Assembly (NCBI RefSeq): GCF_025917685.1
Contig: NZ_CP089518.1
Span: 1,365,001 to 1,429,000, forward strand
Length of the DNA: 64,000 nucleotides
Source of the DNA: Bacillus cereus
GTDB lineage: Bacteria > Bacillota > Bacilli > Bacillales > Bacillaceae_G
Direction: 5' to 3'
Shown: positions 1 to 10,428 of the stretch, piece after piece
Layout of the letters: every line of letters begins with the position of its first letter
Numbering within the stretch: the first letter of the stretch is position 1
Translations under genes and position numbers: made by a program
Notes under the pieces: generated by a model
Seen by the model: only the letters and a program-made list of their open reading frames with translations
Databases searched by the model: none
What the model was told of the DNA's origin: nothing

Positions 1-168
1 AAGATCGGGTAGTCTTACCAACAACTTTTGTGAACAAACCCTATAAATTGTATATGTAAGCTTTATATGTATACTAGTGAATCAAGGAGCGGTCAGTGGA
101 ACCGTAATGATGAGAGAGAGGTAGGGCTTTCATCCAGTATATGTTACTTTCCCGTTAGGTGAATATAA
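1..168. other. Unassigned sequence at window edge
   Basis: No open reading frame with a ribosome binding site is visible on either strand. The part from about 85 to 160 is rich in short G/A and C/T blocks and runs straight into an intrinsic terminator, so it could be the 3' part of an untranslated RNA or of an mRNA beginning left of the window. I could not match it to a known riboswitch or sRNA family. Confidence 0.3.
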
Positions 169-204
169 AAAAGAGGGCTCCTTTTGAAAAGGAGCCCTCT
201 TTCT
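169..204. terminator. Bidirectional intrinsic terminator
   Basis: A 12-bp or longer G/C-rich stem (GGGCTCC paired with GGAGCCC, extended by A/T pairs) closes a short loop. It has A-runs on the left and T-runs on the right, so it can end both a rightward transcript and ykuS on the minus strand. Confidence 0.8.
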
Positions 205-229
205 TTTGTGTATTGTGATTTGTAAAAAT

Positions 230-469
230 TTAAATGCGACTTTCAACCTGCTGACAAATTTCATCTGTTGTTAAACCATGAGCTGTAATTACCGATCCTT
301 TTATTGATGTATCTGCAATACCCATCATATTAGAATCTTGCCCAGTTACAACACAACAATCGCACCCCTGTGCATCGTGTTCTGAGTTAAGTGTAACGAC
401 TTCATGTCCATGTTGCTGAAGAGCTTGTTGAACATCTGTTAACGAGTTTTCAACGCCAATTCTAGCCAT
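230..469 (-). CDS. ykuS: UPF0180 family protein YkuS
   Basis: A 79-residue protein beginning MARIGVEN, recognised as the UPF0180/YkuS family of Bacillus, whose function is unknown. It has a CDCC cysteine cluster around residues 37 to 40, followed by a VVTGQD segment. The ATG at 469 is chosen over an upstream in-frame GTG at 478 because AGGAGGTGAG lies just ahead of it, and the GTG itself falls inside that ribosome binding site. It stands alone, reading leftward into the terminator at 169-204. The mRNA just upstream can fold into a hairpin that touches the ribosome binding site. Confidence 0.85.
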   Translation of the reverse strand: MARIGVENSLTDVQQALQQHGHEVVTLNSEHDAQGCDCCVVTGQDSNMMGIADTSIKGSVITAHGLTTDEICQQVESRI

Positions 470-480
470 AATTCTCACCT

Positions 481-541
481 CCTACCATCTAGTCGTTAGT
501 ATGCTCAAGTTTTTACTATATATTTATGAAAAGATGGTAGG
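481..541. repeat. Inverted repeat touching the ykuS RBS
   Basis: CCTACCATCT at 481-490 is repeated as its exact complement at 532-541. In the ykuS mRNA the second arm ends inside the AGGAGG ribosome binding site, so pairing could hide it. The 41-base loop makes the fold only moderately likely. Confidence 0.4.
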
Positions 542-555
542 AAGAGAATATTTGT

Positions 556-795
556 TTAGTCGTTATATACACCAGTAAGCATTTGACTTACGAATTGATC
601 GTTTAAAGTATCTTGGGCGGAAGAAGTATTTGAATGAATGTCGATTGAAGCAATAAAATTATTATGTTCTTTATTATTTGGTTCTACCTCTACATAATTA
701 TCGAATTTACAAAAACCTTTCGTATCCATTAGATCAAATAGTTGAAGCATTTCTACTACCTCTTGTCTCGTTCCTTTAATTTGTACACACGCCAT
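556..795 (-). CDS. Small conserved-type Bacillus protein, function unknown
   Basis: 79 residues starting MACVQIKG. The ATG at 795 is preceded by AAGGAGG at ideal distance; the longer in-frame start at 813 lies at that ribosome binding site and is rejected. The N-terminal pattern (VQIKGTRQEVVEML) resembles short Bacillus proteins of the DUF3970 type, but I am not sure of that assignment. No membrane segment or signal peptide is seen. It lies on the minus strand upstream of ykuS, separated by 86 bases without a clear terminator, so the two may share a transcript. Confidence 0.65.
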   Translation of the reverse strand: MACVQIKGTRQEVVEMLQLFDLMDTKGFCKFDNYVEVEPNNKEHNNFIASIDIHSNTSSAQDTLNDQFVSQMLTGVYND

Positions 796-1058
796 ATTGA
801 TTTCCTCCTTCATTTTGACAAATTGTTTTTTAAAAATAGGATTATGATTACGAAATGAAAAATATGAATGTTATTTTTAGACAGCGTTATTTTTATTATT
901 TTCCCCCTTTTTCAGCAAAAGTCGTTGTATATTCCCGAATTTATAAAAACGGACGTCCGTTTATTGAATACAATAGATTCGTATCAATTGACAAAAATCC
1001 TTCTTTTAAACAAATATTTTTTTTAGTGGAAATTGGCGAAAAAAATTTTTTGACTTTT

Positions 1059-1072
1059 TGTAAACGTTAACA
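1059..1072 (+). promoter_or_regulatory. Candidate CcpA (cre) site ahead of ilvE
   Basis: TGTAAACGTTAACA fits the Bacillus cre consensus TGWNANCGNTNWCA at every position. In B. subtilis CcpA activates the ilv-leu operon from a cre upstream of the promoter. Here the site ends only 16 bases before the likely -10 element (TATAAT, 1088-1093), overlapping the -35 position, so the sign of regulation cannot be read from sequence. Confidence 0.6.
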
Positions 1073-1087
1073 ATGCTGTTAAATCAA

Positions 1088-1093
1088 TATAAT
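1088..1093 (+). promoter_or_regulatory. Probable ilvE promoter -10 element
   Basis: A perfect TATAAT with a poor -35 (GTTAAC, 16 bases upstream, inside the cre). This fits a promoter that depends on or is blocked by a regulator. The untranslated leader to the ilvE start would be about 112 bases. Confidence 0.45.
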
Positions 1094-1122
1094 CAAAGAT
1101 GTACGTACGATTAAAAATTATA

Positions 1123-1137
1123 AATTTTCCAAAAATT
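1123..1137 (+). promoter_or_regulatory. Candidate CodY box downstream of the ilvE promoter
   Basis: AATTTTCCAAAAATT matches the CodY consensus AATTTTCWGAAAATT at 13 of 15 positions. It lies about 30 bases downstream of the predicted transcription start, a position expected to block transcription when branched-chain amino acids and GTP are plentiful. Confidence 0.6.
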
Positions 1138-1211
1138 CACTTGATTTATTTAGAAAGGAGAGTAAACTAGGAAACAATAAAAAACTCATAGAACATAGGG
1201 GGCGCTTTCCA

Positions 1212-2108
1212 GTGAACGAGCAATGGATTTTCTTAAATGGAGAATTTGTTCCAAAAGACGAAGCAAAAGTTTCAGTATATGATCATGGCTATTTATATGG
1301 CGATGGAGTGTTCGAAGGGATTAGGGTGTATAGCGGTAATGTTTTCCGTTTGAGAGAGCATCTTGTCCGATTATATGAATCAGCGAAATCCATCATGTTA
1401 GAAATTCCATATACGTTAGAAGAAGCAACGAAGATCGTTGTTGAAACGATTCGACATAACAAACTATCTAATGGATATATCCGGCTAGTTGTGTCAAGAG
1501 GACCAGGGAATCTTGGATTAGATCCCGATTCTTGTACAAAACCAAACGTAGTAGTAATTGCAGAACAACTATCTTTATTCCCACAAGAATATTATGAAAA
1601 AGGGATTCCAATTATAACAGTTGCAACGCGTCGTAATCGCCCAGATGTGTTGTCGCCTCAAGTAAAATCTTTAAATTACTTAAATAATATTTTAGTTCGC
1701 ATTGAAGCGAAATTAGCTGGAGTACAAGAAGCACTTATGTTAAATGATCAAGGGTACGTAGCTGAAGGATCTGGAGATAACGTATTTATTGTAAAAGGAA
1801 ATAAATTAATTACACCGCCAAGTTCTGCTGGGGCGTTAGAAGGTATTACACGAAACGCAATTTTAGAAATCGGCGAAAAGCTTGGATATGACGTAAGAGA
1901 AGAATTATTTACAAGGCACGATGTATATGTAGCTGATGAAGTATTTTTAACAGGAACAGCTGCTGAAGTCATTGCTGTTACGACAGTAGATGGTAGAACG
2001 ATTGGTTTAGGAAAAACAGGTCCACATACAAATCGTCTATTAGAAGAATTTCGTAAATTAGTTGTAGAAGATGGTGAGAAAATTTACGAAGAAAATAAAG
2101 TTGGATAA
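1212..2108 (+). CDS. ilvE: Branched-chain amino acid aminotransferase
   Basis: 298 residues, full length for a class IV PLP aminotransferase. It interconverts Leu, Ile and Val with their 2-oxo acids using glutamate. The family signature is clear: YDHGYLYGDGVFEGIR near residues 23-38, the PLP-binding Lys152 in VKSLNYLNN, and Glu185 in AEGSGDN. The GTG start at 1212 sits 8 bases after GGGGGCG. It is the first gene of the ilv-leu cluster but is separated from ilvB by a T-box leader with its own terminator. ilvE can therefore be expressed without the rest, matching its role in both synthesis and breakdown. B. cereus genomes usually carry a second ilvE, so the numbering ilvE1/ilvE2 is open. Confidence 0.93.
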   Translation: MNEQWIFLNGEFVPKDEAKVSVYDHGYLYGDGVFEGIRVYSGNVFRLREHLVRLYESAKSIMLEIPYTLEEATKIVVETIRHNKLSNGYIRLVVSRGPGNLGLDPDSCTKPNVVVIAEQLSLFPQEYYEKGIPIITVATRRNRPDVLSPQVKSLNYLNNILVRIEAKLAGVQEALMLNDQGYVAEGSGDNVFIVKGNKLITPPSSAGALEGITRNAILEIGEKLGYDVREELFTRHDVYVADEVFLTGTAAEVIAVTTVDGRTIGLGKTGPHTNRLLEEFRKLVVEDGEKIYEENKVG

Positions 2109-2129
2109 TAACCCTTTATGACATGATAA

Positions 2130-2390
2130 AACGTCGATAGGGAGGAGTAGTTGATTGTGAAGCCTCACAGAGAGTCGGTGGTTGCTGAAAACCGATGGTT
2201 CACGTCGACGAACATCGCCCTTGAGTGCTAAGCTGAAGCATTTGTCTAGGCTTAGACGGTAGCTCCGTTATTAGCTAGACTCATCCCGAGTCACTGAGGC
2301 AAGAGTATTCTTGCGAAGAAGGGTGGTACCGCGAAATCTTTCGTCCCTTCAGCACATAGCTGGAGTGTGGACGTAGGATTTTTTTATTTT
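2130..2390 (+). promoter_or_regulatory. T-box leader, apparent Ile specifier, controlling ilvB
   Basis: This is a full T-box riboswitch. Stem I carries the AGTA loop-E strand and an AGAGAG-type apical part, and the T-box GGGTGGTACCGCG lies at about 2321-2333. A terminator pairs 2342-2353 with 2359-2373 and is followed by seven T residues. In the specifier loop the codon reads ATC at 2214-2216 (Ile), followed by GC as in other T-boxes. A one-base shift would read CAT, which makes no sense for ilvB. Uncharged tRNA-Ile should favour the antiterminator and open ilvBNC-leuABCD. Confidence 0.85.
2342..2387 (+). terminator. T-box terminator ahead of ilvB
   Basis: CGTCC and CTTCAGC pair with GCTGGAG and GGACG, followed by TTTTTTT. 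It is mutually exclusive with the T-box antiterminator. Confidence 0.8.
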
Positions 2391-2423
2391 ATAAAGGGTA
2401 TAAAAAGGGGGCTTATAAGAAAA

Positions 2424-4124
2424 ATGTCTTCAAAAACAGAAGAGAAACTGTCAACTGGTGCACAGCTATTGTTAGAAGCGTTAGAAAAGGAAAGGGTAGA
2501 AGTGATTTTCGGTTATCCGGGTGGTGCTGTTTTACCTCTATATGATGCGCTTTATGATTGTGAGATTCCGCATATTTTAACGCGGCATGAACAAGGTGCA
2601 ATTCATGCCGCTGAAGGATATGCAAGAATTACAGGAAATCCAGGAGTTGTAATTGCAACAAGCGGGCCTGGTGCTACAAATGTTATTACTGGTCTAGCTG
2701 ACGCGATGATTGATTCATTGCCACTTGTTGTATTTACAGGGCAAGTAGCAACAACGTTAATCGGGAGTGATGCTTTCCAAGAAGCTGATATTATGGGGCT
2801 TACGATGCCGGTGACGAAACATAATTATCAAGTACGAAAAGCATCGGATTTACCCCGAATTATTAAAGAAGCATTTCATATCGCTAGAACAGGAAGACCA
2901 GGCCCAGTCGTAATTGACCTTCCGAAAGATATGGTAGTAGAGAAAGGTGAGCGATGTAGTGATGTACAAATGGATTTACCAGGATACCAGCCTAATTACG
3001 AACCGAATCTACTACAAATAAACAAATTATTACAAGCGATTGCGGCATCAAAAAAACCGTTAATTTTAGCTGGAGCAGGTGTATTGCATGCAAAGGCATC
3101 GAAAGAATTAACAAGCTTTGCTCGTAAATATCAAATTCCTGTTGTGCATACATTACTTGGTCTTGGTGGTTTTCCGCCAGATGATAAATTATTTCTTGGG
3201 ATGGGAGGAATGCACGGTTCTTACACGGCTAATATGGCGTTATATGAATGTGATTTACTTATAAATATAGGAGCGAGATTTGACGATCGTCTTACTGGAA
3301 ATTTAGCTTATTTTGCTAAAGAAGCGATTGTCGCACATATAGATATTGATCCAGCGGAGATCGGAAAAAATGTGCCGACTGAAATTCCAATTGTTGCGAG
3401 TGCGAAGCAAGCATTAGAAGCTCTACTCAACTTTAAGGAAGGGGAAGTAAATCACAATGATTGGCTCTCATTATTGAATAGTAGAAAAGAAAAATACCCT
3501 CTTTCTTACAAAGAGCATTCGGAATGTATTAAGCCGCAATATGCAATTGATATGCTATATGAAATTACGAAAGGGGAAGCGATTGTAACGACAGATGTTG
3601 GGCAACATCAAATGTGGGCAGCTCAATATTATCCGCTGAAAAATCCAGATAAATGGGTAACTTCTGGAGGCTTAGGAACAATGGGCTTCGGATTTCCAGC
3701 AGCAATTGGTGCACAAATTGCAAAGCCAGAAGAATTAGTTATTGCCATTGTCGGTGATGCGGGATTTCAAATGACCCTGCAAGAACTAAGTGTATTAAAA
3801 GAGCATTCTTTACCAGTTAAAGTGTTTATTTTAAATAATGAAGCTTTAGGAATGGTAAGACAATGGCAAGATGAGTTTTATAATCAAAGATATTCACATT
3901 CTTTATTGCCATGTCAACCAGATTTTGTTGCCCTTGCGAATGCATACGGCATAAAAGGCGTCCGTATTGATGATCCACTTCTTGCAAAGAAGCAATTACA
4001 ACATGTGATTGAATTACAAGAGCCAGTCGTAATTGATTGCCGCGTACTTCAATCTGAAAAGGTTATGCCGATGGTTGCTCCAGGAAAAGGGGTTCACCAA
4101 ATGGAGGGAGTGGAGAAAAGGTGA
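2424..4124 (+). CDS. ilvB: Acetolactate synthase large (catalytic) subunit
   Basis: 566 residues from the ATG at 2424, which follows GGGGG by 12 bases. The longer open frame from 2367 starts inside the T-box terminator and is rejected. This is a ThDP enzyme that condenses two pyruvates, or pyruvate with 2-oxobutyrate, in Ile, Val and Leu synthesis. Three domains are visible: an N-terminal Pyr domain with the catalytic Glu near residue 55 ([14 protein letters not shown]), a central FAD/DHS-like domain, and a C-terminal PP domain with the ThDP/Mg motif [12 protein letters not shown] near residue 443. It overlaps ilvN by 4 bases, so the two subunits are translationally coupled. Confidence 0.95.
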   Translation: MSSKTEEKLSTGAQLLLEALEKERVEVIFGYPGGAVLPLYDALYDCEIPHILTRHEQGAIHAAEGYARITGNPGVVIATSGPGATNVITGLADAMIDSLPLVVFTGQVATTLIGSDAFQEADIMGLTMPVTKHNYQVRKASDLPRIIKEAFHIARTGRPGPVVIDLPKDMVVEKGERCSDVQMDLPGYQPNYEPNLLQINKLLQAIAASKKPLILAGAGVLHAKASKELTSFARKYQIPVVHTLLGLGGFPPDDKLFLGMGGMHGSYTANMALYECDLLINIGARFDDRLTGNLAYFAKEAIVAHIDIDPAEIGKNVPTEIPIVASAKQALEALLNFKEGEVNHNDWLSLLNSRKEKYPLSYKEHSECIKPQYAIDMLYEITKGEAIVTTDVGQHQMWAAQYYPLKNPDKWVTSGGLGTMGFGFPAAIGAQIAKPEELVIAIVGDAGFQMTLQELSVLKEHSLPVKVFILNNEALGMVRQWQDEFYNQRYSHSLLPCQPDFVALANAYGIKGVRIDDPLLAKKQLQHVIELQEPVVIDCRVLQSEKVMPMVAPGKGVHQMEGVEKR

Positions 4125-4633
4125 AGAGAATTGTTACAGCGACAGTTCGAAATCAAAGCGGTGTGTTAAATCGAATTACAGGTGTTATGACACGTAGACA
4201 TTTTAATATTGAAAGTATTTCAGTAGGGCATACGGAATCGTCGGACATTTCAAGGATGACGATTGTTGTACATGTTGAAAGTGAACAGCAGGTTGAACAG
4301 TTAATTAAACAACTGCATAAGCAAATCGATGTCCTAAAAGTATCTGATATTACAGAAGAAGCAATGATTGCTAGAGAACTTGCGCTTATTAAAGTGGCAA
4401 CCTCAAGTGTAACAAGAGCAGAATTATATAGTTTAATTGAACCGTTCCGAGCCGCTGTAATAGATGTTGGAAAGGATTCCATAGTGGTGCAAGTAACAGG
4501 TACCCAGGAGAAAGTAGAAGCGTTAATTGAATTACTTCGTCCATACGGTTTGAAAGAAATTGCTAGAACAGGTGTAACAGCATTTACACGCAGTATGAAA
4601 AAGCAAGATAAGCAAGTTATGTTAATTCAATAA
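4121..4633 (+). CDS. ilvN: Acetolactate synthase small (regulatory) subunit
   Basis: 170 residues starting at a GTG that overlaps the ilvB stop (GTGA). The N-terminal ACT domain, about residues 3-75 ([28 protein letters not shown] as a pattern), binds valine in this family and gives feedback inhibition. The C-terminal part activates the catalytic subunit. Length and order are standard for IlvN/IlvH. Confidence 0.94.
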   Translation: MKRIVTATVRNQSGVLNRITGVMTRRHFNIESISVGHTESSDISRMTIVVHVESEQQVEQLIKQLHKQIDVLKVSDITEEAMIARELALIKVATSSVTRAELYSLIEPFRAAVIDVGKDSIVVQVTGTQEKVEALIELLRPYGLKEIARTGVTAFTRSMKKQDKQVMLIQ

Positions 4634-4647
4634 TCATTTAAATATAG

Positions 4648-5670
<1,023 letters not shown>

Positions 5671-5671
5671 T

Positions 5672-7192
5672 ATGAAGCAGATTTTGTTCATGGATACGAC
5701 GCTTCGTGATGGCGAACAATCACCAGGAGTTAATTTAAATGAACAAGAGAAATTAAAGATTGCAAGGCAACTAGAGAGACTTGGTATTAATGTAATGGAA
5801 GCGGGATTCGCAGCAGCTTCTGAAGGCGATTTTCAATCGGTAAAACGTATCGCAAATACCATTCAAAATGCTACGGTTATGAGTTTAGCTAGAGCGAAAG
5901 AAAGTGATATTCGAAGAGCCTATGAAGCTGTGAAAGGCGCTGTCTCTCCTCGTTTACACGTATTTTTAGCTACAAGTGACATTCATATGAAATATAAGCT
6001 TTGTATGTCAAAAGAAGATGTATTAGATAGCATACATCGCTCGGTTACGCTCGGGAAATCATTATTTCCGACAGTGCAATTTTCAGCAGAAGATGCGACA
6101 AGAACATCGAGAGCATTTTTAGCTGAAGCAGTAGAAGTGGCGATTCGTGCAGGAGCGAATGTAATCAATATTCCTGATACAGTTGGATATACGAATCCAG
6201 AAGAATATTATTCTCTTTTTAAATACTTACAAGAATCCGTTCCTTCGTATGAAAAAGCAATTTTCTCTTGTCACTGTCACGATGATCTTGGGATGGCAGT
6301 AGCGAATTCATTAGCTGCAGTTGAAGGCGGAGCGTTACAAGTAGAAGGAACGATTAATGGAATTGGAGAAAGAGCGGGGAATGCAGCTCTAGAAGAGGTC
6401 GCAGTTGCTCTTCATATTAGAAAAGATTTCTATGAAGCAGAGTCTTCTATGACGTTAAAAGAAATTAAAGCGACAAGTACATTAGTAAGTCGTTTAACAG
6501 GTATGGTTGTACCAAAAAATAAAGCGATTGTTGGAGCAAATGCATTTGCTCATGAATCAGGTATTCATCAAGACGGTGTTTTAAAAGAAGTGACGACATA
6601 TGAAATTATTGAACCGGCGCTTATAGGTGAATCTCAAAATCTATTTGTACTTGGAAAACATTCTGGTCGTCATGCATTTACGGAAAAAATGAAAGAACTA
6701 GGCTATGAATTTACAAACGAAGAACGAGATGCGGTGTTTGAAGCATTTAAAAAATTGGCTGATCGTAAAAAGGAAATTACAGAAGAAGATTTACGCGCGC
6801 TTATGCTGGGCGAAGCAGCATTTTCGGCACAACAATATAGTATTACGCAATTACAAGTACATTTCGTGTCCAATAGTACACAGTGTGCAACAGTTGTACT
6901 AAAAGATGAGGAAGGAAATATGTATGAAGATGCAGCAACTGGTTCTGGAAGTATAGAAGCAATCTATAATGCAATTCAAAGAATTTTAGGATTAGAATGT
7001 GACTTAGCGGATTATCGCATACAATCTATTACGCAAGGTCAAGATGCACTGGCCCATGTACACGTTGAATTAAAAGAAGGAATTCATCAAGTATCAGGTT
7101 TTGGTGTTGCACAAGACGTATTAGAGGCATCAGCAAGAGCATATGTTCATGCGGCTGGAAAATTGAAATCTTTTATAACGCTTGTGAAGTAA
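5672..7192 (+). CDS. leuA: 2-isopropylmalate synthase
   Basis: 506 residues. It condenses acetyl-CoA with 2-oxoisovalerate, the committed step to leucine. The N-terminal TIM barrel begins with [10 protein letters not shown] (catalytic Arg12) and includes the metal-binding [11 protein letters not shown] near residue 200. A C-terminal LeuA dimer domain, roughly residues 380-500, would bind leucine for feedback inhibition. The ATG follows the ilvC stop by one base with a weak ribosome binding site (GGTAGGG), so coupling to ilvC is likely. A strong hairpin follows the gene. Confidence 0.94.
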   Translation: MKQILFMDTTLRDGEQSPGVNLNEQEKLKIARQLERLGINVMEAGFAAASEGDFQSVKRIANTIQNATVMSLARAKESDIRRAYEAVKGAVSPRLHVFLATSDIHMKYKLCMSKEDVLDSIHRSVTLGKSLFPTVQFSAEDATRTSRAFLAEAVEVAIRAGANVINIPDTVGYTNPEEYYSLFKYLQESVPSYEKAIFSCHCHDDLGMAVANSLAAVEGGALQVEGTINGIGERAGNAALEEVAVALHIRKDFYEAESSMTLKEIKATSTLVSRLTGMVVPKNKAIVGANAFAHESGIHQDGVLKEVTTYEIIEPALIGESQNLFVLGKHSGRHAFTEKMKELGYEFTNEERDAVFEAFKKLADRKKEITEEDLRALMLGEAAFSAQQYSITQLQVHFVSNSTQCATVVLKDEEGNMYEDAATGSGSIEAIYNAIQRILGLECDLADYRIQSITQGQDALAHVHVELKEGIHQVSGFGVAQDVLEASARAYVHAAGKLKSFITLVK

Positions 7193-7198
7193 ATGTTT

Positions 7199-7231
7199 GA
7201 TAAGTGAGGAGAATTTTCCTCACTTATCAAA
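7199..7231 (+). repeat. Intergenic hairpin between leuA and leuB
   Basis: GATAAGTGAGGA and its exact complement TCCTCACTTATC flank a short loop. No T-run follows, so it is not a standard terminator. It could stabilise the 3' end of the upstream message, act as a processing site, or cause partial termination inside the operon. Confidence 0.6.
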
Positions 7232-7233
7232 TT

Positions 7234-7248
7234 AAAGTTCTGAAAATT
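7234..7248 (+). promoter_or_regulatory. Candidate internal CodY box before leuB
   Basis: AAAGTTCTGAAAATT matches the CodY consensus AATTTTCWGAAAATT at 13 of 15 positions. It lies in the only gap of the ilvB-leuD operon, just after the leuA-leuB hairpin, where bound CodY could act as a roadblock. Confidence 0.5.
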
Positions 7249-7268
7249 CAGTTAAAGGAGTGTTGAAG

Positions 7269-8333
7269 TTGGAAAAACGTATTGTTTGTTTAGCGGGTGA
7301 TGGTGTTGGTCCGGAAATTATGGAAAGTGCGAAGGAAGTATTGCATATGGTAGAGAGGCTATATGGACATCATTTTTATTTACAAGATGAGTACTTCGGC
7401 GGGAGTGCTATCGACTTAACCGGGCAACCATTACCACAGCGAACACTTGCCGCTTGTTTAGCAAGTGATGCGGTTTTACTTGGAGCGGTTGGTGGTCCAC
7501 GGTGGGATGGTGCGAAAGAAAGGCCAGAGAAAGGATTATTAGCTTTAAGAAAAGGACTTGGTGTATTTGCGAATGTTCGACCTGTAACGGTAGAAAGCGC
7601 AACTGCACATTTATCGCCATTAAAAAATGCTGATGAAATTGATTTCGTTGTTGTTCGTGAATTAACAGGCGGTATTTATTTCTCTTATCCGAAAGAACGA
7701 ACGGATGAAGTAGCAACCGATACACTTACGTATCATCGTCATGAAATTGAACGTATCGTTTCGTATGCTTTTCAATTAGCGAGCAAACGGAAGAAAAAAG
7801 TTACATCTATTGATAAGGCGAATGTTTTAGAGTCTAGTAAACTATGGAGAACTGTTACGGAAGAAGTAGCTCTTCGCTATCCAAATGTTGAATTAGAACA
7901 TATTCTAGTCGATGCAGCCGCTATGGAATTAATTCGTAATCCAGGTCGATTTGACGTTATCGTAACAGAAAATTTATTTGGTGATATTTTAAGTGACGAG
8001 GCTTCTGTATTAGCAGGATCGTTAGGAATGCTTCCATCAGCAAGCCACGCTGAAAATGGTCCTTCGTTATATGAGCCTATTCACGGATCAGCACCGGATA
8101 TTGCGGGGAGAAATAAGGCGAACCCAATTGCAATGATGCGTTCTGTTGCAATGATGCTTGGGCAATCATTTGGATTAACGAGAGAAGGGTATGCAATTGA
8201 ATCCGCAATATCTGCAGTTCTTCAATCTGGAAAATATACAGCAGATATTGGGGGAGATGAGACGACAACTTCATTTACGAAGGCAGTTATTCAAGAGATG
8301 GAAGAGCAAGCACTAGTAGGGAGGGGACGATAA
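7269..8333 (+). CDS. leuB: 3-isopropylmalate dehydrogenase
   Basis: 354 residues from the TTG at 7269, which lies 8 bases after AAAGGAG. The in-frame GTG at 7260 lies within that ribosome binding site and is rejected. It oxidises and decarboxylates 3-isopropylmalate with NAD+. Typical motifs are GDGVGPEIM at the N terminus, GGPRWDG, the substrate-binding RELTGGIYF, the metal-binding [12 protein letters not shown] and the NAD-binding [15 protein letters not shown]. It overlaps leuC by one base (TAATG). Confidence 0.94.
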   Translation: MEKRIVCLAGDGVGPEIMESAKEVLHMVERLYGHHFYLQDEYFGGSAIDLTGQPLPQRTLAACLASDAVLLGAVGGPRWDGAKERPEKGLLALRKGLGVFANVRPVTVESATAHLSPLKNADEIDFVVVRELTGGIYFSYPKERTDEVATDTLTYHRHEIERIVSYAFQLASKRKKKVTSIDKANVLESSKLWRTVTEEVALRYPNVELEHILVDAAAMELIRNPGRFDVIVTENLFGDILSDEASVLAGSLGMLPSASHAENGPSLYEPIHGSAPDIAGRNKANPIAMMRSVAMMLGQSFGLTREGYAIESAISAVLQSGKYTADIGGDETTTSFTKAVIQEMEEQALVGRGR

Positions 8334-9727
8334 TGGGAAAAAGATTACTAGATAAGCTTTGGGAGAGACATGTAGTTGCGACAAACGAAAATGGATTGGA
8401 TTTATTATATATCGATCTTCATCTCGTTCATGAAGTAACGTCACCGCAAGCCTTTGAAGGCTTGCGGCTTACAAATAGAACTGTTCGGAGACCAGAATTA
8501 ACATTTGCAACGATGGATCATAATATTCCAACGAAAGATGTTTGGAATATTACCGATCGTATTGCGAAGCAGCAATTGGATACACTTCGTGATAATTGTA
8601 AACAATTTAAGGTGCGATTAGCTGATATTGGTGATGAAGAGCAAGGAATCGTTCATGTTATCGGGCCGGAACTTGGACTCACGCAACCAGGGAAAACGAT
8701 TGTTTGTGGTGATAGTCATACAGCAACTCACGGTGCTTTCGGAGCGCTAGCATTTGGCATTGGTACGAGTGAAGTGGAACATGTATTGGCGACACAAACG
8801 TTATGGCAACGTAAACCGAAAGCGATGGGCATTGAGCTAAAAGGGAAATTACAGAAAGGTGTTTACGCAAAAGATATTATTTTGCATCTCCTTTCAAAGT
8901 ACGGCGTAGCAGTTGGAACCGGATATGTAATGGAATTTTACGGTGAGACGATTCATGCTATGGAAATGGAAGAGAGAATGACACTTTGCAATATGGCAAT
9001 TGAAGGAGGAGCGAAAGCTGGTATCATTGCACCGGATGAAAAAACATTTTCTTATGTAAAAGGGCGTAAATATGCACCGAAAGACTATGGAACTTTTACG
9101 GGAAAATGGTCGGAGCTTTATACAGATTCAGATGCAATTTATGATTTACATATTTCGATAGATGTTACGGATTTAGCACCGTATGTTACTTGGGGAACAA
9201 ATCCTAGTATGGGTGTTCGCATTGATGAAAAATTACCAGAAAAGCATGATGAAAATGATGAAAGAGCATTTTCGTATATGGGATTGAGTCCTGGACAAAG
9301 CACTTTTGAAATTCCAGTTCAGCATGTTTTCATTGGATCTTGTACAAATTCCAGGCTATCTGATTTAGAAATTGCCGCATCTGTTGTAAAAGGGAAAAAG
9401 GTAAAAGACGGTGTGCGAGCCCTCGTTGTGCCTGGGTCTAAAAGGGTAAGAGAAGCAGCAATGAAAAAAGGATTACATCGCATATTTGAAGAAGCGGGGT
9501 TTGAATGGAGGGAGCCTGGATGTTCAATGTGCCTTGGAATGAATCCGGATCAAGTGCCTGAAGGGGAACATTGTGCATCTACTTCAAATCGTAACTTTGA
9601 AGGAAGACAAGGAAAAGGAGCACGAACGCATTTAGTTAGCCCAGCAATGGCAGCAGCGGCTGCGTTATATGGTCATTTTGTTGATATTAGAAAGGAGAGT
9701 TACGATGGAGCCATTTCGTATTCATAA
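8333..9727 (+). CDS. leuC: 3-isopropylmalate dehydratase large subunit
   Basis: 464 residues, aconitase family, carrying the [4Fe-4S] cluster. The three ligand cysteines are visible in GSCTNSR (near 347) and CSMCLG (near 407 and 410). Substrate-binding patterns [21 protein letters not shown] and [11 protein letters not shown] are present. The start ATG overlaps the leuB stop and follows GGGAGGGGA. It needs LeuD to form the active isomerase that moves the hydroxyl group of 2-isopropylmalate. Confidence 0.95.
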   Translation: MGKRLLDKLWERHVVATNENGLDLLYIDLHLVHEVTSPQAFEGLRLTNRTVRRPELTFATMDHNIPTKDVWNITDRIAKQQLDTLRDNCKQFKVRLADIGDEEQGIVHVIGPELGLTQPGKTIVCGDSHTATHGAFGALAFGIGTSEVEHVLATQTLWQRKPKAMGIELKGKLQKGVYAKDIILHLLSKYGVAVGTGYVMEFYGETIHAMEMEERMTLCNMAIEGGAKAGIIAPDEKTFSYVKGRKYAPKDYGTFTGKWSELYTDSDAIYDLHISIDVTDLAPYVTWGTNPSMGVRIDEKLPEKHDENDERAFSYMGLSPGQSTFEIPVQHVFIGSCTNSRLSDLEIAASVVKGKKVKDGVRALVVPGSKRVREAAMKKGLHRIFEEAGFEWREPGCSMCLGMNPDQVPEGEHCASTSNRNFEGRQGKGARTHLVSPAMAAAAALYGHFVDIRKESYDGAISYS

Positions 9728-10286
9728 AGGCACTGCCGCAGTACTTATGAATGACAACATTGATACAGATCAAATTATTCCGAAGCAATATTTAAAGAAA
9801 ATTGAAAGGACGGGATTTGGACAGTATTTATTTGATGAGTGGCGTTACGATAATGAGCGCCAGGAAAATCCTAATTTTCCTCTTAATGCCCCAGAAAGAA
9901 AAGGGGCAAGTATATTAATTACAGGTGATAATTTTGGGTGCGGTTCTTCAAGAGAACATGCTCCGTGGGCACTTGTTGATTATGGCTTCCACGTTATTAT
10001 CGCCGGAGGGTTTGCAGATATTTTTTATATGAATTGTATGAAAAATGGTATGTTACCAATTGTAATGGATAAAGTAATGCGAGAACAACTTGCCAAAACT
10101 GATGTGAGAGAACAAATAGAAGTAGATTTAGAGAATGAGGTAATTACAACGAATACGCACAGGTTTCATTTTACAATCGAGAAAATGTGGAAAGAAAAAT
10201 TATTAAATGGTCTAGACGAAATTAGTATTACGATGCAATATGAACAAGAAATTGGAGAGTATGAAAGGGAATTAGCTTTATATTAA
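9705..10286 (+). CDS. leuD: 3-isopropylmalate dehydratase small subunit
   Basis: 193 residues from the ATG at 9705, set by AAAGGAGAG five bases upstream. The longer frame starting at 9669 is inside leuC and lacks a ribosome binding site. The swivel-domain motif [14 protein letters not shown] near residue 75 and the [14 protein letters not shown] segment identify it. It overlaps the end of leuC by 23 bases and is the last gene of the ilv-leu operon. No convincing terminator lies between it and the his promoter, so some read-through into the his leader is possible. Confidence 0.94.
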   Translation: MEPFRIHKGTAAVLMNDNIDTDQIIPKQYLKKIERTGFGQYLFDEWRYDNERQENPNFPLNAPERKGASILITGDNFGCGSSREHAPWALVDYGFHVIIAGGFADIFYMNCMKNGMLPIVMDKVMREQLAKTDVREQIEVDLENEVITTNTHRFHFTIEKMWKEKLLNGLDEISITMQYEQEIGEYERELALY

Positions 10287-10311
10287 GAAATAACGGAATT
10301 TTCGAAATGTA

Positions 10312-10340
10312 TTTACATTCAGAATTAAGTGTTATATACT
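10312..10340 (+). promoter_or_regulatory. Sigma-A promoter of the his operon
   Basis: TTTACA at 10312-10317 and TATACT at 10335-10340 are separated by 17 bases. The start would be near 10347, about 28 bases before the leader-peptide ATG. Confidence 0.75.
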
Positions 10341-10374
10341 ATGTAAAAATCAGAGGAGAAAGGGAGTAAGTATT

Positions 10375-10428
10375 ATGAATATCGTGCAATCTATTAAAAT
10401 GCTTACACAACTACATCATCATACATAA
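10375..10428 (+). CDS. His-operon leader peptide
   Basis: A 17-codon ORF, MNIVQSIKMLTQLHHHT, with three consecutive CAT (His) codons at 10414-10422 near its end and a strong ribosome binding site (AGGAGAAAGGGAG). Its stop codon is immediately followed by the first arm of a series of competing hairpins and then an intrinsic terminator ahead of hisZ. The arrangement is that of an attenuator peptide whose translation senses charged tRNA-His. The peptide itself need not have a function. Confidence 0.8.
   Translation: MNIVQSIKMLTQLHHHT

Larger units (their letters stand above)
796..1211. other. Intergenic control region ahead of ilvE
   Basis: 416 bases without a supported gene. A 71-codon open frame at 855-1070 lacks a ribosome binding site and its composition is A/T-rich noise. 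The right half holds a cre-like site, a TATAAT -10 element and a CodY-like box, listed separately. Nothing convincing was seen in the left half apart from divergent promoter potential for the small gene at 556-795. Confidence 0.5.

Noticed and set aside
855..1070. 71-codon ORF upstream of ilvE
   Set aside because: No ribosome binding site, A/T-rich low-complexity translation, and it ends in the promoter/cre region of ilvE.
2367..2423. N-terminal extension of ilvB
   Set aside because: It begins inside the T-box terminator; a better start with GGGGG lies at 2424 and gives the normal length.
7260..7268. GTG start for leuB at 7260
   Set aside because: The GTG overlaps the AAAGGAG ribosome binding site; the TTG at 7269 has correct spacing and gives the usual 354 residues.
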